Shown here one piece after another: positions 26,410 to 36,268 of a stretch of 55,095 nt of DNA (position 1 is the first letter of the stretch; each line of letters opens with the position of its first letter). Made by a program: the position numbers and the translations under genes. The notes under the pieces are model-generated. The model was not told the origin of the DNA. It saw only the letters and a list, made by a program, of their open reading frames with translations, and ran no database searches. The stretch comes from Woeseiaceae bacterium. GTDB lineage: Bacteria; Pseudomonadota; Gammaproteobacteria; Steroidobacterales; Woeseiaceae. The stretch is from contig JAHEFD010000012.1 of assembly GCA_024640345.1 (NCBI GenBank), positions 1-55,095 of the forward strand, given 5' to 3'.

Positions 26410-29400
26410 CTACTGCTCCGGTTCGTCCTCGGCCTGCCCCAGCCGGCGGTAATAATCGGCGACGATCTCTTTATGGGCGTCGGGTATTTCGTCAGCAGGC
26501 AGGGTCCGCACTGACGAAAAATCCTGCCGCCCTGTTTTCGCCAGTGCAATTTCCAGCTGCTCGACGGCAGACAATGCACGCCGCGCCTCTTCCTCGAGCA
26601 ATGCCGGGTTGCCGGTAAAATCAGAAGCCCGAATATCTGCCGCAAGGCGGCGAAGCTCATCTATCTCCTGGACGGAAACACCCCTGGCGCGAAGCTCCCG
26701 GAATAAAGCGATGACATCCTGCGAAATGTTGTCGGCCCGCTCATCAAAATCGCGACTGCCATCCAGGTCACCGGTCTCGATGCCCGTCGATCGCTGCAGA
26801 TCATCTCGCCCGTTGTTGACGAATGACCCACCATTTCCCTCTCGATTGGCGGCACCGCCCGGACTATCCATCGCGCGCTCGTTCGCGTTACCTTCCGCAA
26901 GTCGCTGCAATTCGCGGCGCAGCTGCTGCGTTTCTGCGAAGGCCCTGGCAAGGCTATTCTGACCCTCTCCGGCGGCCTCCTGCCCTGACTCACCGAGCGC
27001 GCGCGCCCGCTGGAGATCCTGACTGAGCTCCCGAAGCGCCTCCGTAACGGCGCTTTCGCTGCCGGCTACGTAAACGGCTTCTCCCTGCTCGATATAGGCC
27101 GCCGCGACCGCAATTCTGGTCTCGACTTCAGCATCGCGGATTTTGTCCAGCGCATTGCGAACCTGCTCCGCCGCGACTGGCTGATCATCATCGATCTGTT
27201 GTGCCGTATTGCGGGCATCCTGCTGGAGCGCTTGAATTTCAGCCTGCAACTGACGTTTCTCGTCGGCCAACCGGTATTCTTCGTCGATCGTCATGCCGCT
27301 TTCGAGTCGACTGGATTCGTTGCGACCGACATTTACGCCGCGAATGGAATCCTGTATCCGGTTTTCCATCGCGGACTGCGTGTCGTAAAGATCGTCGGCA
27401 CGATTTGCCAGGTCGTCGAGTGACGCTTGCATCGCCCGCTGGATTTCCTCGCTCGCCTGGTCTCGCGCACCCTCGAGCTGCCGTTGCGCCTCGTCGGCTG
27501 CACGCTGCAACTCGTCCGGGCTGCCGCCATTCTGCATAGCCTCGTCGGCTTCGTTCATCGCGCGCACGGCGCTTTCGAGTCGGCGACGGAGTTCATTGAC
27601 CTGGCGAGCGCCTTCCTCGCCCTGTGAATCTCCTGACCGGGCTCCGGCTTGCGATTGCTGGCCCTGTGACTGGCCCTGGCTGCCCTGCTGTTGCTGACCT
27701 TGCTGTGACTGGCTGGAGGCGCTCTGCTGTTGCTGCATGCGCTCCAGGCGTTCCTGCAATTCCTCGACGTCTCGTCTCAGCATTTCCTGCTGCCACCGCT
27801 GCGCCGGCGTCGGTGTGCGGTTCTGATTCATGCTGCGTGCGAGCTGTTCCTGCCGGCGCGCCAACTCCTCCAGCTCATCAACCGCCTCTTCCATCGCCTG
27901 TTGCGGTGCGTCAGGCGATGCCCTGCTGCCCGTTTCGTACTGGTTCTTCTCGAGGTCCATTTCCAGCTCGAACATTTCGGTCAGGTCCCGGCCGGCCTGA
28001 CCGCCGCCGCCACCACCATTGTTTGCCTGTAGCGAGACGCTGATGTCGGTGAAGACGGCTTCTGCCGCGAGAAGATGCTGCAGTGCCTCCTGTTCCGGCA
28101 AAATCGCCTGTTCGAGTTCGATCTCGCTGAGGCGCTCAGATGCCGGAACCATTGCCTCGCCCGCCTTATCAAGGCTCTCGACAAAACTCGCGATTTCTTC
28201 TGCAGACGCGGTCAGCTGCCTTGCCTCGGTCCGGCGAGCAAGCGTCTCAACCTGTTCCCGGAGCGTTGCCTGCACCCTGGCGAGCAGGGCCGCATTGTCC
28301 GACACATAGGCGGGATCGTTGCGGCGATTCTCCTGCTCCTCGCGAATCAGGTTCCAGGTAGACACTATGATTTCGCGCTGGCGTTGTGAAATTTCGTCCT
28401 GCTGTTGCCCGCCCTGCTGACCGCCTCCGCCGCCAGCTTGCTGGGACTGGGAGTAACGCCGGTCGAATGGCTGCACGTCGATAAAGAAAATATCCGTGCG
28501 GGACGAATTCTCGCGATCCGCGGCGACCGCGTAATAGGAAATAAGGTCACCGGGCACGAGCGCCGATGCGTTCGCGTTTTCGGCGAGCGATTCGAGAAAG
28601 AACACGTGGTCCAGTTCCGCCACATCAGATTCGACTGGCAGATCAACCGATTGCCAGTCACCGCCATTCACCGAGTATCGCAGCTCCAGCGACTCCAGCA
28701 GATAGTCATCCCGGGCAGAAATCCGGGCAGTGACTTCCTCGATGCTGCTTGCACTCCAGTCCCGTCCCGGGCGGGCAAATTCAATTTTGGGGATCTCGTC
28801 TTCAAGCAACGTGATGAAGTAGTCATCGGTAAGCCTGATTTGTTCTCCGCCAACGTTGGCCGCAACAAAATACTGGCCATCCTTTTGAACATTGAATCGC
28901 GCCGTTGCCGTTGCACCCTCTATTTCGAGTTCGATCTGCTGATCGTCAACGACAAGCTCGCCGGCCGACATTGGCCGATCGGCACTAATCCGGATCTCAA
29001 TTTCGGTTTCGGCGATTGCGCGAACATCGCCACCGGGATCGACTGTTTCCGCCTCTTTGCCGGTCCATTCCGGAAAACGATACGTCACTGCCAGGTTTTC
29101 AACGACAGGCAGGTCGACGACATCAATGCGATAGGTCGGGCTGCGAACATTTGCCGCCGAGACGAAATACTCGAGCGGTTCGCGAACGGAAAAGAACGTA
29201 AATTCGAAATCATCAGTGAGATCCGACATTTCGACTTCCTGCCAGTCGGCGTTGCCGAAACGCGCATGGACCCATGCCTGTGCGGGGTCGAAACCTCGCA
29301 TGACCGCCGCGACATTGACCGAGCCGCCTTTGCGAATGCCGTCGTCGCCCGGCGAAACCTCGATACTTTGAGGCGGCAGTAATCCGGAAAAAGCCCAGCC

Positions 29401-29919
29401 GAACCAGAGGTGGCGAACGCCGTAGGCATAGTTGCCCGGCCCGGCGATCGCAAAGAACAACAGCGCGACAGCGGCTACACCGGCAGCCCCAAGTGCGAAA
29501 GTAAATTCTTTCTGCGGAACCTGCTTCTCCGGCGGATAACTGGCTGCAATTCGAAGCGTGTCCTCGGCCAGCAGCTCCGCCATCGGATTCTTACTGCTGT
29601 CAACTTCCATCCACGTTTGAACCCGGCCCTCGAACTCGGGAGTGCGCGACTCAATGTCGGCAGAACCGTCCCGGTCTATTTTCCTGCCAGGCAAAATCAA
29701 CATGCGCCAGGCAATCACCACTACCGCGCCGAGAAGGATCAGGCGCGAAGTGATGACAATATCGCCCGGAAAACCCTGCCGGATAGCGAGAGTGACAGAT
29801 ATCAACGTGATAATGAGCACGGCTGCCAGGATCGCAGCAAACCCGCGCGCGATAACCAGCTGCCTCAGGCGAAGCCTGAAGAGGTCGAGATAACGCTCAA
29901 ATTCCTGGGTCGAACTCAT
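26410..29919 (-). CDS. Large DUF4175-like membrane protein with long coiled-coil, Gln-rich tail
   Basis: About 1169 residues. Two N-terminal helices (near 27-48 and 58-78) and a third near 143-163 anchor it. An extracytoplasmic region with Ig-like beta segments follows to about 480. The second half is almost wholly charged, helical and Gln-rich, with a low-complexity Q/S/G stretch around 740-790 and many ARRQEQLARSM- or LQRLAEGN-like heptads. This is the DUF4175 pattern, usually encoded near MoxR/DUF58/vWA genes as here; no enzymatic motif is visible. Start at 29919 chosen for ribosome-site spacing; an ATG at 29925 is possible. It may be a scaffold spanning the periplasm. It lies 199 bp after the M13 peptidase. 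Confidence 0.8.
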   Translation of the reverse strand: MSSTQEFERYLDLFRLRLRQLVIARGFAAILAAVLIITLISVTLAIRQGFPGDIVITSRLILLGAVVVIAWRMLILPGRKIDRDGSADIESRTPEFEGRVQTWMEVDSSKNPMAELLAEDTLRIAASYPPEKQVPQKEFTFALGAAGVAAVALLFFAIAGPGNYAYGVRHLWFGWAFSGLLPPQSIEVSPGDDGIRKGGSVNVAAVMRGFDPAQAWVHARFGNADWQEVEMSDLTDDFEFTFFSVREPLEYFVSAANVRSPTYRIDVVDLPVVENLAVTYRFPEWTGKEAETVDPGGDVRAIAETEIEIRISADRPMSAGELVVDDQQIELEIEGATATARFNVQKDGQYFVAANVGGEQIRLTDDYFITLLEDEIPKIEFARPGRDWSASSIEEVTARISARDDYLLESLELRYSVNGGDWQSVDLPVESDVAELDHVFFLESLAENANASALVPGDLISYYAVAADRENSSRTDIFFIDVQPFDRRYSQSQQAGGGGGQQGGQQQDEISQRQREIIVSTWNLIREEQENRRNDPAYVSDNAALLARVQATLREQVETLARRTEARQLTASAEEIASFVESLDKAGEAMVPASERLSEIELEQAILPEQEALQHLLAAEAVFTDISVSLQANNGGGGGGQAGRDLTEMFELEMDLEKNQYETGSRASPDAPQQAMEEAVDELEELARRQEQLARSMNQNRTPTPAQRWQQEMLRRDVEELQERLERMQQQQSASSQSQQGQQQQGSQGQSQGQQSQAGARSGDSQGEEGARQVNELRRRLESAVRAMNEADEAMQNGGSPDELQRAADEAQRQLEGARDQASEEIQRAMQASLDDLANRADDLYDTQSAMENRIQDSIRGVNVGRNESSRLESGMTIDEEYRLADEKRQLQAEIQALQQDARNTAQQIDDDQPVAAEQVRNALDKIRDAEVETRIAVAAAYIEQGEAVYVAGSESAVTEALRELSQDLQRARALGESGQEAAGEGQNSLARAFAETQQLRRELQRLAEGNANERAMDSPGGAANREGNGGSFVNNGRDDLQRSTGIETGDLDGSRDFDERADNISQDVIALFRELRARGVSVQEIDELRRLAADIRASDFTGNPALLEEEARRALSAVEQLEIALAKTGRQDFSSVRTLPADEIPDAHKEIVADYYRRLGQAEDEPEQ

Positions 29920-30124
29920 GCGCATACCATCCGGCGCGGTATCAGTTGGGGGGGTATTCCTTGAATCGGGCTGCCTAAAGCTATGATCGCAGAAACTCCC
30001 CGAGGTTCACACCTTTGGACGAATGAGAGATCAGAACAAAGTGGTCAGCCCCGGTTAACAAGGGCCTGGCGACGAGAAAATGATATTCATTGGATCCGAC
30101 CCCCTGTTTTTTCATGAGGTGGAC

Positions 30125-32176
30125 CTACCAGATCTTCACCCGCTCCCCGGGCGGAAGATAGAGCGCGTCGGTTTCAGCGACGTCAAAAGCTTCGTAGAAC
30201 TCCGGCACGTTTCGCACAGCGCCATTGGCCCGGTACATTGCGGGCGAGTGAGGGTCTGTTCCAATCAACAGTCTCATCAACTCTTCACGATATTTGTTGC
30301 GCCATACCTGGCCGTAGCCAAGAAACACCCGCTGTTCGCCGGTCAGCCCGTCGATAACCGGGGCTTCCTTTCCATCCAGTGACAGTTTGTATGCGAGCAG
30401 TCCAATGCTGATTCCGCCGAGGTCTCCGATGTTCTCGCCGAGTGTAAACTCGCCGTTGACGTTCAGGTCGTCGAAGGGCTGGAATGCCGAATATTGAGCG
30501 ATCAGTTTGGCGGTGCGCTTTTCAAACTCTGCCCGGTCTGCATCGGTCCACCAGTTTCTCAGCACACCGTCGCCATCAAACGTGCTGCCCGAATCATCGA
30601 AGCCATGTCCGATCTCGTGCCCGATGACGGCCCCGATTGCACCGTAGTTCACCGCGTCTTCTGCCTCGAGATTGAAAAATGGCGGCTGCAGGATCGCGGC
30701 AGGAAAAACAATCTCGTTCAATGGTGGATTGTAATAGGCGTTCACGGTCTGCGGCGTCATTCCCCACTCCGTGCGGTCAACTTCGCCGCCCTGGCGTTGA
30801 ATTGCCCGTTCGTGCTCGGCCAGCGCTGCACGTTCCAGGTTCCCGAACAAGTCATCAGATTCAACCACCAGCCCGGAGTAATCGCGCCAGACATCAGGGT
30901 AGCCGACTTTGGGCGTGAACTTGGAAAGCTTATCGAGCGCCTCAATTTTCGTTTCCTCCGACATCCAGTCGAGGTCCCTGATACTGACCTCGTATGCCCT
31001 GATCAGGTTGGCGATAATGCCCAACATGCGCTCTTTGGCCTCAGGGGGAAAATGCTTTTTCACATAGACCTTGCCAACAACCTCGCCGACGTTTCCGTTA
31101 ACAACGCTTACACCACGTCGCCACATTTCCTGTTGCTCTTCGGTTCCCGAGAGCGTCTTGCCATAGAACTCGAAATTCTGCTTGTCGATCTCTGAGGTCA
31201 GAAGATTCGCCGATGCATTCAAAACCGACCATCTCAAATAGGTTTTCCAGGTAGCAAGGTCGGTATCCTCGACTATATCGTCGAGTGCGCGCATATAGTC
31301 CGGCATCATTACAACCAGGCCGTCAATATCCTGAACGCCTGTTTCCGCAAGATAGCCCTCCCAGTTGAATTCGGGCATCAGGTCACTGAGCTCTCCAAGC
31401 GGAATTTTGTTATAGAGCGCAACCATGTCGCGCGTGTCTTCCTTTCTCATCTGCTCGACAGCCAGTCGATGCTCAAGCGCCATTATTTTCCGAGCCTCGG
31501 CGGCACTATCGGGTATGCCGGCAAGATCAAGCATCTTTTCCACGTGCGCCACGTACTCGTTGCGTAGCTCCACCGACTTCCGGTCCCCGTTGAGATAGTA
31601 CTCACGATCGGGTAGCCCCAGGCCACTTTGTGCCGCATAAATCATGTAGGTTTTGGGATCTTTGAAGTCGGCCTCCTGGCCGAGGCCAAATGGCATCCCA
31701 TAGCCGCGCTTGTTTGCCGCGGCAAAATAAACGGCCAACTCATCGTAATCACTGATCGCCGCTATTCTGTCAAATTCCGGTTTCAGCGGATCAATGCCAC
31801 GCGCGTTGCGGGAATCCAAATCCATCCATGACTTGTAGAGATCGCCCACTTTCTGTTCATCGCTGCCTTTTGGAAAGTCACCGGTCGCGGACTCTTCAAT
31901 GATTGCCTTTACATACTCCTGCGCCTCTTCATTGAGAATTGTAAAACCACCGTACGACGACTTGTCCGCAGGAATTTCGGTTTCTTCAATCCATTTACCG
32001 TTGACGTAGGAAAAGAAATCGTCGCCCGGACGAACGCTGGTATCCATGTACTCAAACGATATGCCCGACACAGGCGTCGGTGCGTCGGCAACGGTTTCGG
32101 CCCTCTCGGCGGCCTGTTCCTGGCCGCATGCGACCAATGCGATAAGCGCGGCCGCGCCTGCTACAAATAGCTTCAC
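30125..32176 (-). CDS. M13 family (neprilysin/PepO-like) metallopeptidase, lipoprotein
   Basis: 683 residues starting at a GTG with AAGGGGAA upstream. The N-terminus has a lipobox (ALIALVAC, Cys at 17), so it is probably lipid-anchored and periplasmic. The Zn site is HEIGH (His520, His524), with the downstream ENIGDLGG glutamate as third ligand. VNAYYNPPLNEIVFPAAILQPPFF is the substrate-binding NAY motif of the family, and the C-terminal region ends LPPGERVKIW as is usual. It degrades oligopeptides. The gene sits between the BatA-like and DUF4175 genes of the MoxR locus in the same orientation, with larger gaps (158 and 199 bp) than the core, so it may have its own promoter. Confidence 0.92.
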   Translation of the reverse strand: MKLFVAGAAALIALVACGQEQAAERAETVADAPTPVSGISFEYMDTSVRPGDDFFSYVNGKWIEETEIPADKSSYGGFTILNEEAQEYVKAIIEESATGDFPKGSDEQKVGDLYKSWMDLDSRNARGIDPLKPEFDRIAAISDYDELAVYFAAANKRGYGMPFGLGQEADFKDPKTYMIYAAQSGLGLPDREYYLNGDRKSVELRNEYVAHVEKMLDLAGIPDSAAEARKIMALEHRLAVEQMRKEDTRDMVALYNKIPLGELSDLMPEFNWEGYLAETGVQDIDGLVVMMPDYMRALDDIVEDTDLATWKTYLRWSVLNASANLLTSEIDKQNFEFYGKTLSGTEEQQEMWRRGVSVVNGNVGEVVGKVYVKKHFPPEAKERMLGIIANLIRAYEVSIRDLDWMSEETKIEALDKLSKFTPKVGYPDVWRDYSGLVVESDDLFGNLERAALAEHERAIQRQGGEVDRTEWGMTPQTVNAYYNPPLNEIVFPAAILQPPFFNLEAEDAVNYGAIGAVIGHEIGHGFDDSGSTFDGDGVLRNWWTDADRAEFEKRTAKLIAQYSAFQPFDDLNVNGEFTLGENIGDLGGISIGLLAYKLSLDGKEAPVIDGLTGEQRVFLGYGQVWRNKYREELMRLLIGTDPHSPAMYRANGAVRNVPEFYEAFDVAETDALYLPPGERVKIW

Positions 32177-32334
32177 AGTATTCCCCTTGTCGTCACGGCG
32201 GGATACCCGACTTCGCCGCGTTGTGAATTGATTCAGGAGGTTAGATGCCTGAAACGACCCGGCGGTTGCGAAAAACGCCGCTTAAGTGCTCATAGTTCAG
32301 GATTGACCCGTATTGGGCGAATAAGTTTCTGCGG

Positions 32335-34302
32335 TCAGGCGCGTCGCGGCGTCAGGTGCAGATTGCCGAGAACGGACTCGCCAATAACCACCAACGCAAG
32401 GACTAGCAGGATCCATTGCCACAATTCGACAGTTTCTGTCTCGCTCGCATCCAGGGACCTGTTGGCATTGAATGCCTCGCCACCGGTCGAATCCCGCCAG
32501 CGATCCAGGACATCCTGGCTGACTTTCCGCAGATCGGATTCGAGCGGGTCGATGTTAGCAGCAATCACTGTCTGACCCTGGGGAGTGTAAACCTCGTAGA
32601 TACCGGTTTTATTGAGCCTGATTTGTTGTTCGCGCGTGGTATCCGCAAGTGAAAGAACCGTTTCACCGTCCGGATCAACGACCTGGCCCGACGATGCTCC
32701 GGTCAGTGCAAGTGGAAGCACGGCGCCGGCGGTATAGGTCCTTGATATTTCGTTGATGCCTGACAGGTATCGACCGGCCTCGATGATGAAACTCACAAAC
32801 ACCGGTCGAACCGGAAGATCATTCCACTGATTGTCGAGATTCGCCGGCATCAGCAAAAGACGACCCTCACCCACTTTCTGCTCGATCAGGAAAGGTTCGT
32901 TATTCTCCAGGCGAATAAGTACTTCGTCCCCGTCCTGCTCCACGAGCGGCATGCTGCGCGAAACATTAACGCTGTTCCAGCCCTCGGTCTGGCTCAGCAA
33001 CGGGTGACGCATATCGACCTGGCCGATGGCGAGGAACTCCCCGGGGCGTCTCCCGACACTCGTCGAGCTGTGGCGATGTCCCGAAATCGGCAGGGACTCC
33101 AGTGAGGATGCCCGTTCGCCCGCAAATGCAAGCAGGTTTCCGCCCGCCTGCATGAATGTGATTATCGATTGCTCCAGTTGCGGATTGACCAGACCGATAT
33201 CGTCAATGACGGCCCATCGATAACGGCCCAGAATCCGTGCATCGAATTCTCCGGCTAACAGGGATTCAACCGTATAGGCGCCAGCCGACTCCAAAGCGGC
33301 CGACAAATAAGTATGCGGCAACGCGCCCGGACTCAATGTTATTAGTGGAATCGTTTCAGGCGGCTCGTTGTCGACTACGTAATACCAGTGATTGTCCTCC
33401 CGGAAATCATCATCGGTCGTGAGCTCGATCTCGATCCGGTTCTCGCCACTCTCATACTCAGCGATATCGAAATGTACGACCTGAGGCCCCGTCTGGATCA
33501 GGCCACGAGAATCCAGGACCTCTTCATTCAGTATGAGTTTCAGCTCCGCGGCCCTTTCCCGGTCACCGGCGCCTGTTACCCCAACATCAAGGCCGCCCGG
33601 TGTCTCGCGAACGTAATCAACCGACCAGTTAAATGGTTCACCGGTTCCAACGACATGCGGCGTTAACCTGGCAACGCCGGTTGGCACCAGGTCGGAAAAG
33701 CGTACTGGCATCGCGCTGGCCTGGTAGTCACTGATGAAATCCACGGTCACGGGTGGCGGCAGTGAGACTGCAAACCGTTCAATCGCGGTCATCATCTGGC
33801 CAAAATCCAGTCGCAGTACTCCGGGAGCCAGGCTGGCGACCGCCGATCGCTGCGCCGCTTTGTCGTTACTCAGCTCGCCCTGCATGTGCAGCGAACCATC
33901 GGCGCCGACAACCTGCAACAAAGCATCGCCCGGCGCCTCGTCAATGGCGCGACGAGCCTCTGCTTGCGCTTGCGAGAATACGCCCGCGCGTCCCATCGAT
34001 GCAGACGTATCTACAACGATAAGCCGTGTTCCGGCCGCGGTCGCGACCAGGGACTCCTTCGGAACCGTCATGAAGGGTTTTGCAAACGCCAGCGCGAGCA
34101 ACAACAGCAACGCAATACGTGCGGCAAGCAGCAACAGGTACTTGAGCTTCTTCCGAACGTGAACCTGCTGTCGCGCCGTTTCCAGCAACATGGCGGAACT
34201 GAATGCTTTACGTTCCGAACTTTGCGTTTGCAGGCGATGCAGCCAGATGGGTAACGCTATCGCCAGCACCCCAAGCAGAAAGAACGGTGCTACAAGTCCC
34301 AT
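32335..34302 (-). CDS. BatA-like membrane protein with vWA domain
   Basis: About 655 residues. The N-terminus is the BatA anchor (APFFLLGVLAIALPIWLHRL), a second helix lies near 60-80, and a vWA domain begins near residue 90 with the MIDAS motif DTSASMG. A long region follows that includes a GATase-like fold (AVIDDIGLVNPQ, LLAFAGERASS) and a C-terminal helix (LWQWILLVLALVVIGESVL). The DUF58 stop overlaps the start as TGATG; a GTG three bases upstream is an alternative. vWA proteins of MoxR operons are thought to be chaperone partners or metal-insertion adaptors at the membrane. Confidence 0.85.
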   Translation of the reverse strand: MGLVAPFFLLGVLAIALPIWLHRLQTQSSERKAFSSAMLLETARQQVHVRKKLKYLLLLAARIALLLLLALAFAKPFMTVPKESLVATAAGTRLIVVDTSASMGRAGVFSQAQAEARRAIDEAPGDALLQVVGADGSLHMQGELSNDKAAQRSAVASLAPGVLRLDFGQMMTAIERFAVSLPPPVTVDFISDYQASAMPVRFSDLVPTGVARLTPHVVGTGEPFNWSVDYVRETPGGLDVGVTGAGDRERAAELKLILNEEVLDSRGLIQTGPQVVHFDIAEYESGENRIEIELTTDDDFREDNHWYYVVDNEPPETIPLITLSPGALPHTYLSAALESAGAYTVESLLAGEFDARILGRYRWAVIDDIGLVNPQLEQSIITFMQAGGNLLAFAGERASSLESLPISGHRHSSTSVGRRPGEFLAIGQVDMRHPLLSQTEGWNSVNVSRSMPLVEQDGDEVLIRLENNEPFLIEQKVGEGRLLLMPANLDNQWNDLPVRPVFVSFIIEAGRYLSGINEISRTYTAGAVLPLALTGASSGQVVDPDGETVLSLADTTREQQIRLNKTGIYEVYTPQGQTVIAANIDPLESDLRKVSQDVLDRWRDSTGGEAFNANRSLDASETETVELWQWILLVLALVVIGESVLGNLHLTPRRA

Positions 34303-35216
34303 CACTGGCGTTTCTGCCGGAACAATAAATAGTTGCGCAGCGCCTTGTCGAGCGAATCGCTGGTCCTGACGAGCACGTGATCGGCTCCGATTCCTGCGGC
34401 AGCTTTGTTCAGATCATCGATGTGTGATTGCATGCGCTTTGGATAATCTTCCCGCATGAACTGCGGCGCCACCTCGACGGCCTCACCTGTCTCGACGTCT
34501 TCGAGCAGGACATTACTCTTGAAATCCGGGTTCAGCTCTTGCTCATCCAGTACCTGGAAAAAAACAACGTCCTGTCCGTGCCATGCCAGCGGACGAACAC
34601 CGGCAAGAAGGCTGTCAATATCGCAGTAAAAATCGGAAATCACTGCGACGAGACCGCGCCGGCTGACCTGCTCGCGAAACTTGTCGAATGGTTTATCGAA
34701 CTTCGTACCAACGGCAGCTTCGGCTGAATCGAGACAATGCAGGACGCCCTGCATCTTGCCGCCACGAGACGAGGGCGCACGATAGTCACGTACTTCCTCA
34801 TCGAACACCATGCAACCCACTGCATCGTGCTGACGCGCTGCCAGGAATGCGAGACTGGCGCCGAGAAACTGCGCATAACGCAATTTCGTGACCGGCGGGC
34901 CGCCAAAACCCATTGATGCGCTCGCGTCCAGCAAAATCATCAAGTGTGAATTTGTATCACCAAGAAATCGCTTAACGTACGTACGGCCAGTCCGGGCAAA
35001 CACATTCCAGTCTATAAAACGCGGATCGTCACCTTCCGCGTACGCTCGATACTCCGCGAACTCCTGGCTGAAACCGAACATCGGCGAGCGGTGCAGGCCG
35101 ATGAGAACACCTTCGACGACGGATCGCGCAACCAGGTCCAGGTTTTTCAGGCTCGCAAGCACCTCGGGCCGCAGAAGTTCCCGAGTCGCATGCTGTTGTG
35201 TCTGAACCGCCGCCAT
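34302..35216 (-). CDS. DUF58 family protein (vWA-like)
   Basis: 304 residues with the DUF58 signature AEGDDPRFIDWNVFARTGRTYVKRF followed by a vWA-type MIDAS motif at LLDASASMGFGG (Asp97). No membrane helix; DUF58 proteins of this short form are cytosolic. It is 3 bp after moxR and overlaps the BatA-like gene, the usual moxR-DUF58-batA order in bacteria. The role is inferred as a MoxR substrate adaptor. Confidence 0.92.
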   Translation of the reverse strand: MAAVQTQQHATRELLRPEVLASLKNLDLVARSVVEGVLIGLHRSPMFGFSQEFAEYRAYAEGDDPRFIDWNVFARTGRTYVKRFLGDTNSHLMILLDASASMGFGGPPVTKLRYAQFLGASLAFLAARQHDAVGCMVFDEEVRDYRAPSSRGGKMQGVLHCLDSAEAAVGTKFDKPFDKFREQVSRRGLVAVISDFYCDIDSLLAGVRPLAWHGQDVVFFQVLDEQELNPDFKSNVLLEDVETGEAVEVAPQFMREDYPKRMQSHIDDLNKAAAGIGADHVLVRTSDSLDKALRNYLLFRQKRQ

Positions 35217-35219
35217 CGA

Positions 35220-36239
35220 TCAGGCCTCGACTTTATCCAGCATCTCGGACAAAACGTCATCAACAGTCATGTTGTCGGACTCGGCGAAATAATTGCAGAG
35301 CACCCTGTGCCGCAACACCGGCAAAGCGAGTCCCCGAACGTCTTCTTTCGTTACGTGATAGCGTCCGCTGAGCAGCGCATTCGCCTTGGCGGCGAGATTC
35401 AGGAACATTGTCGCCCGAACACTGGCGCCGAAATTGACGTAGCGTTTGATGACCTCCGGTGCTATTGCCTCGGTCGGGCGAGTCGCCCGGACCAGGTTCA
35501 CAGCATAGCGATTCACTTCTTCTGCAACCGGCACTTGCCGGACCAGCCACTGGAAACGAACGATTTCTTCTGCGGTAGTGCACGGATTCACTTCCGGCAG
35601 GTCCACGCGCGTCGTGAATCGGTTAACGACGGCCAGCTCATCGTCGTCACTAAGATAATCGAGCAGTACGTTGAAGAGGAATCGATCAAGCTGGGCCTCC
35701 GGTAACGGATACGTGCCCTCTAGTTCGATCGGGTTTTGCGTGGCGAGTACGAAAAATGGCGGCGCGAGCGTATGGTGTTCACCACGGACCGTCACCGAGC
35801 GCTCCTGCATCGCTTCAAGCAGCGCTGCTTGTGTCTTTGGCGGTGTCCGGTTGATTTCATCTGCGAGCAGCACATTGGTGAAGATCGGACCTTTCACGAA
35901 TGTCCATGACCGATGACCCGTCGCAGAATCCTCTTCGATGATGTCGGTACCGGTTACGTCGGTCGGCATCAGGTCAGGCGTAAACTGGATGCGTTTGAAC
36001 GTCAGGCCGAGCGCATCGGCCAGCGTGCGAACGAGCAGCGTCTTGGCGGTTCCTGGCATACCTGTGATCAGGCAGTGACCACCGACGAGCAAGGTAATCA
36101 GCAAATGATCAACGACGTGCGCCTGGCCGATAATGACCTTGCCAACCTCTTCCCGAAGTCCGGCCATTGATTTCTGAAAATTGCGGACCAGGTCGCGCAC
36201 TTCGTCTGACTCGAATACTTCGTCTGCTTTTGTAGCCAT
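35220..36239 (-). CDS. MoxR-family AAA+ ATPase
   Basis: 339 residues. Walker A GMPGTAKT (60-67), Walker B VLLADEINRTPPKTQAALLEAM, sensor 1 FFVLATQNPIELEGTYPLPEAQLDRF, and the C-terminal AAA lid (GASVRATMFLNLAAKANALL). MoxR ATPases act with vWA-domain proteins in assembly or maturation of envelope and metalloprotein complexes. It is 29 bp downstream of the TPR/gluzincin gene and 3 bp from DUF58, clearly one operon. Cytosolic, hexameric by family knowledge. Confidence 0.95.
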   Translation of the reverse strand: MATKADEVFESDEVRDLVRNFQKSMAGLREEVGKVIIGQAHVVDHLLITLLVGGHCLITGMPGTAKTLLVRTLADALGLTFKRIQFTPDLMPTDVTGTDIIEEDSATGHRSWTFVKGPIFTNVLLADEINRTPPKTQAALLEAMQERSVTVRGEHHTLAPPFFVLATQNPIELEGTYPLPEAQLDRFLFNVLLDYLSDDDELAVVNRFTTRVDLPEVNPCTTAEEIVRFQWLVRQVPVAEEVNRYAVNLVRATRPTEAIAPEVIKRYVNFGASVRATMFLNLAAKANALLSGRYHVTKEDVRGLALPVLRHRVLCNYFAESDNMTVDDVLSEMLDKVEA

Positions 36240-36268
36240 AGTTCTGTCCGTTTTCCTAGTTCACAATG

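Noticed and set aside
28405-29382. Long plus-strand open frame of about 325 codons
   Set aside because: It runs antisense inside the DUF4175 gene, has no recognisable domain and no ribosome site; high-GC coding sequence often leaves such frames open.
30040-30120. GGATCCGACCCCC-type sequence resembling mobile-element or REP-associated ends
   Set aside because: A single short copy with no partner repeat, transposase or target duplication in the window; resemblance only.
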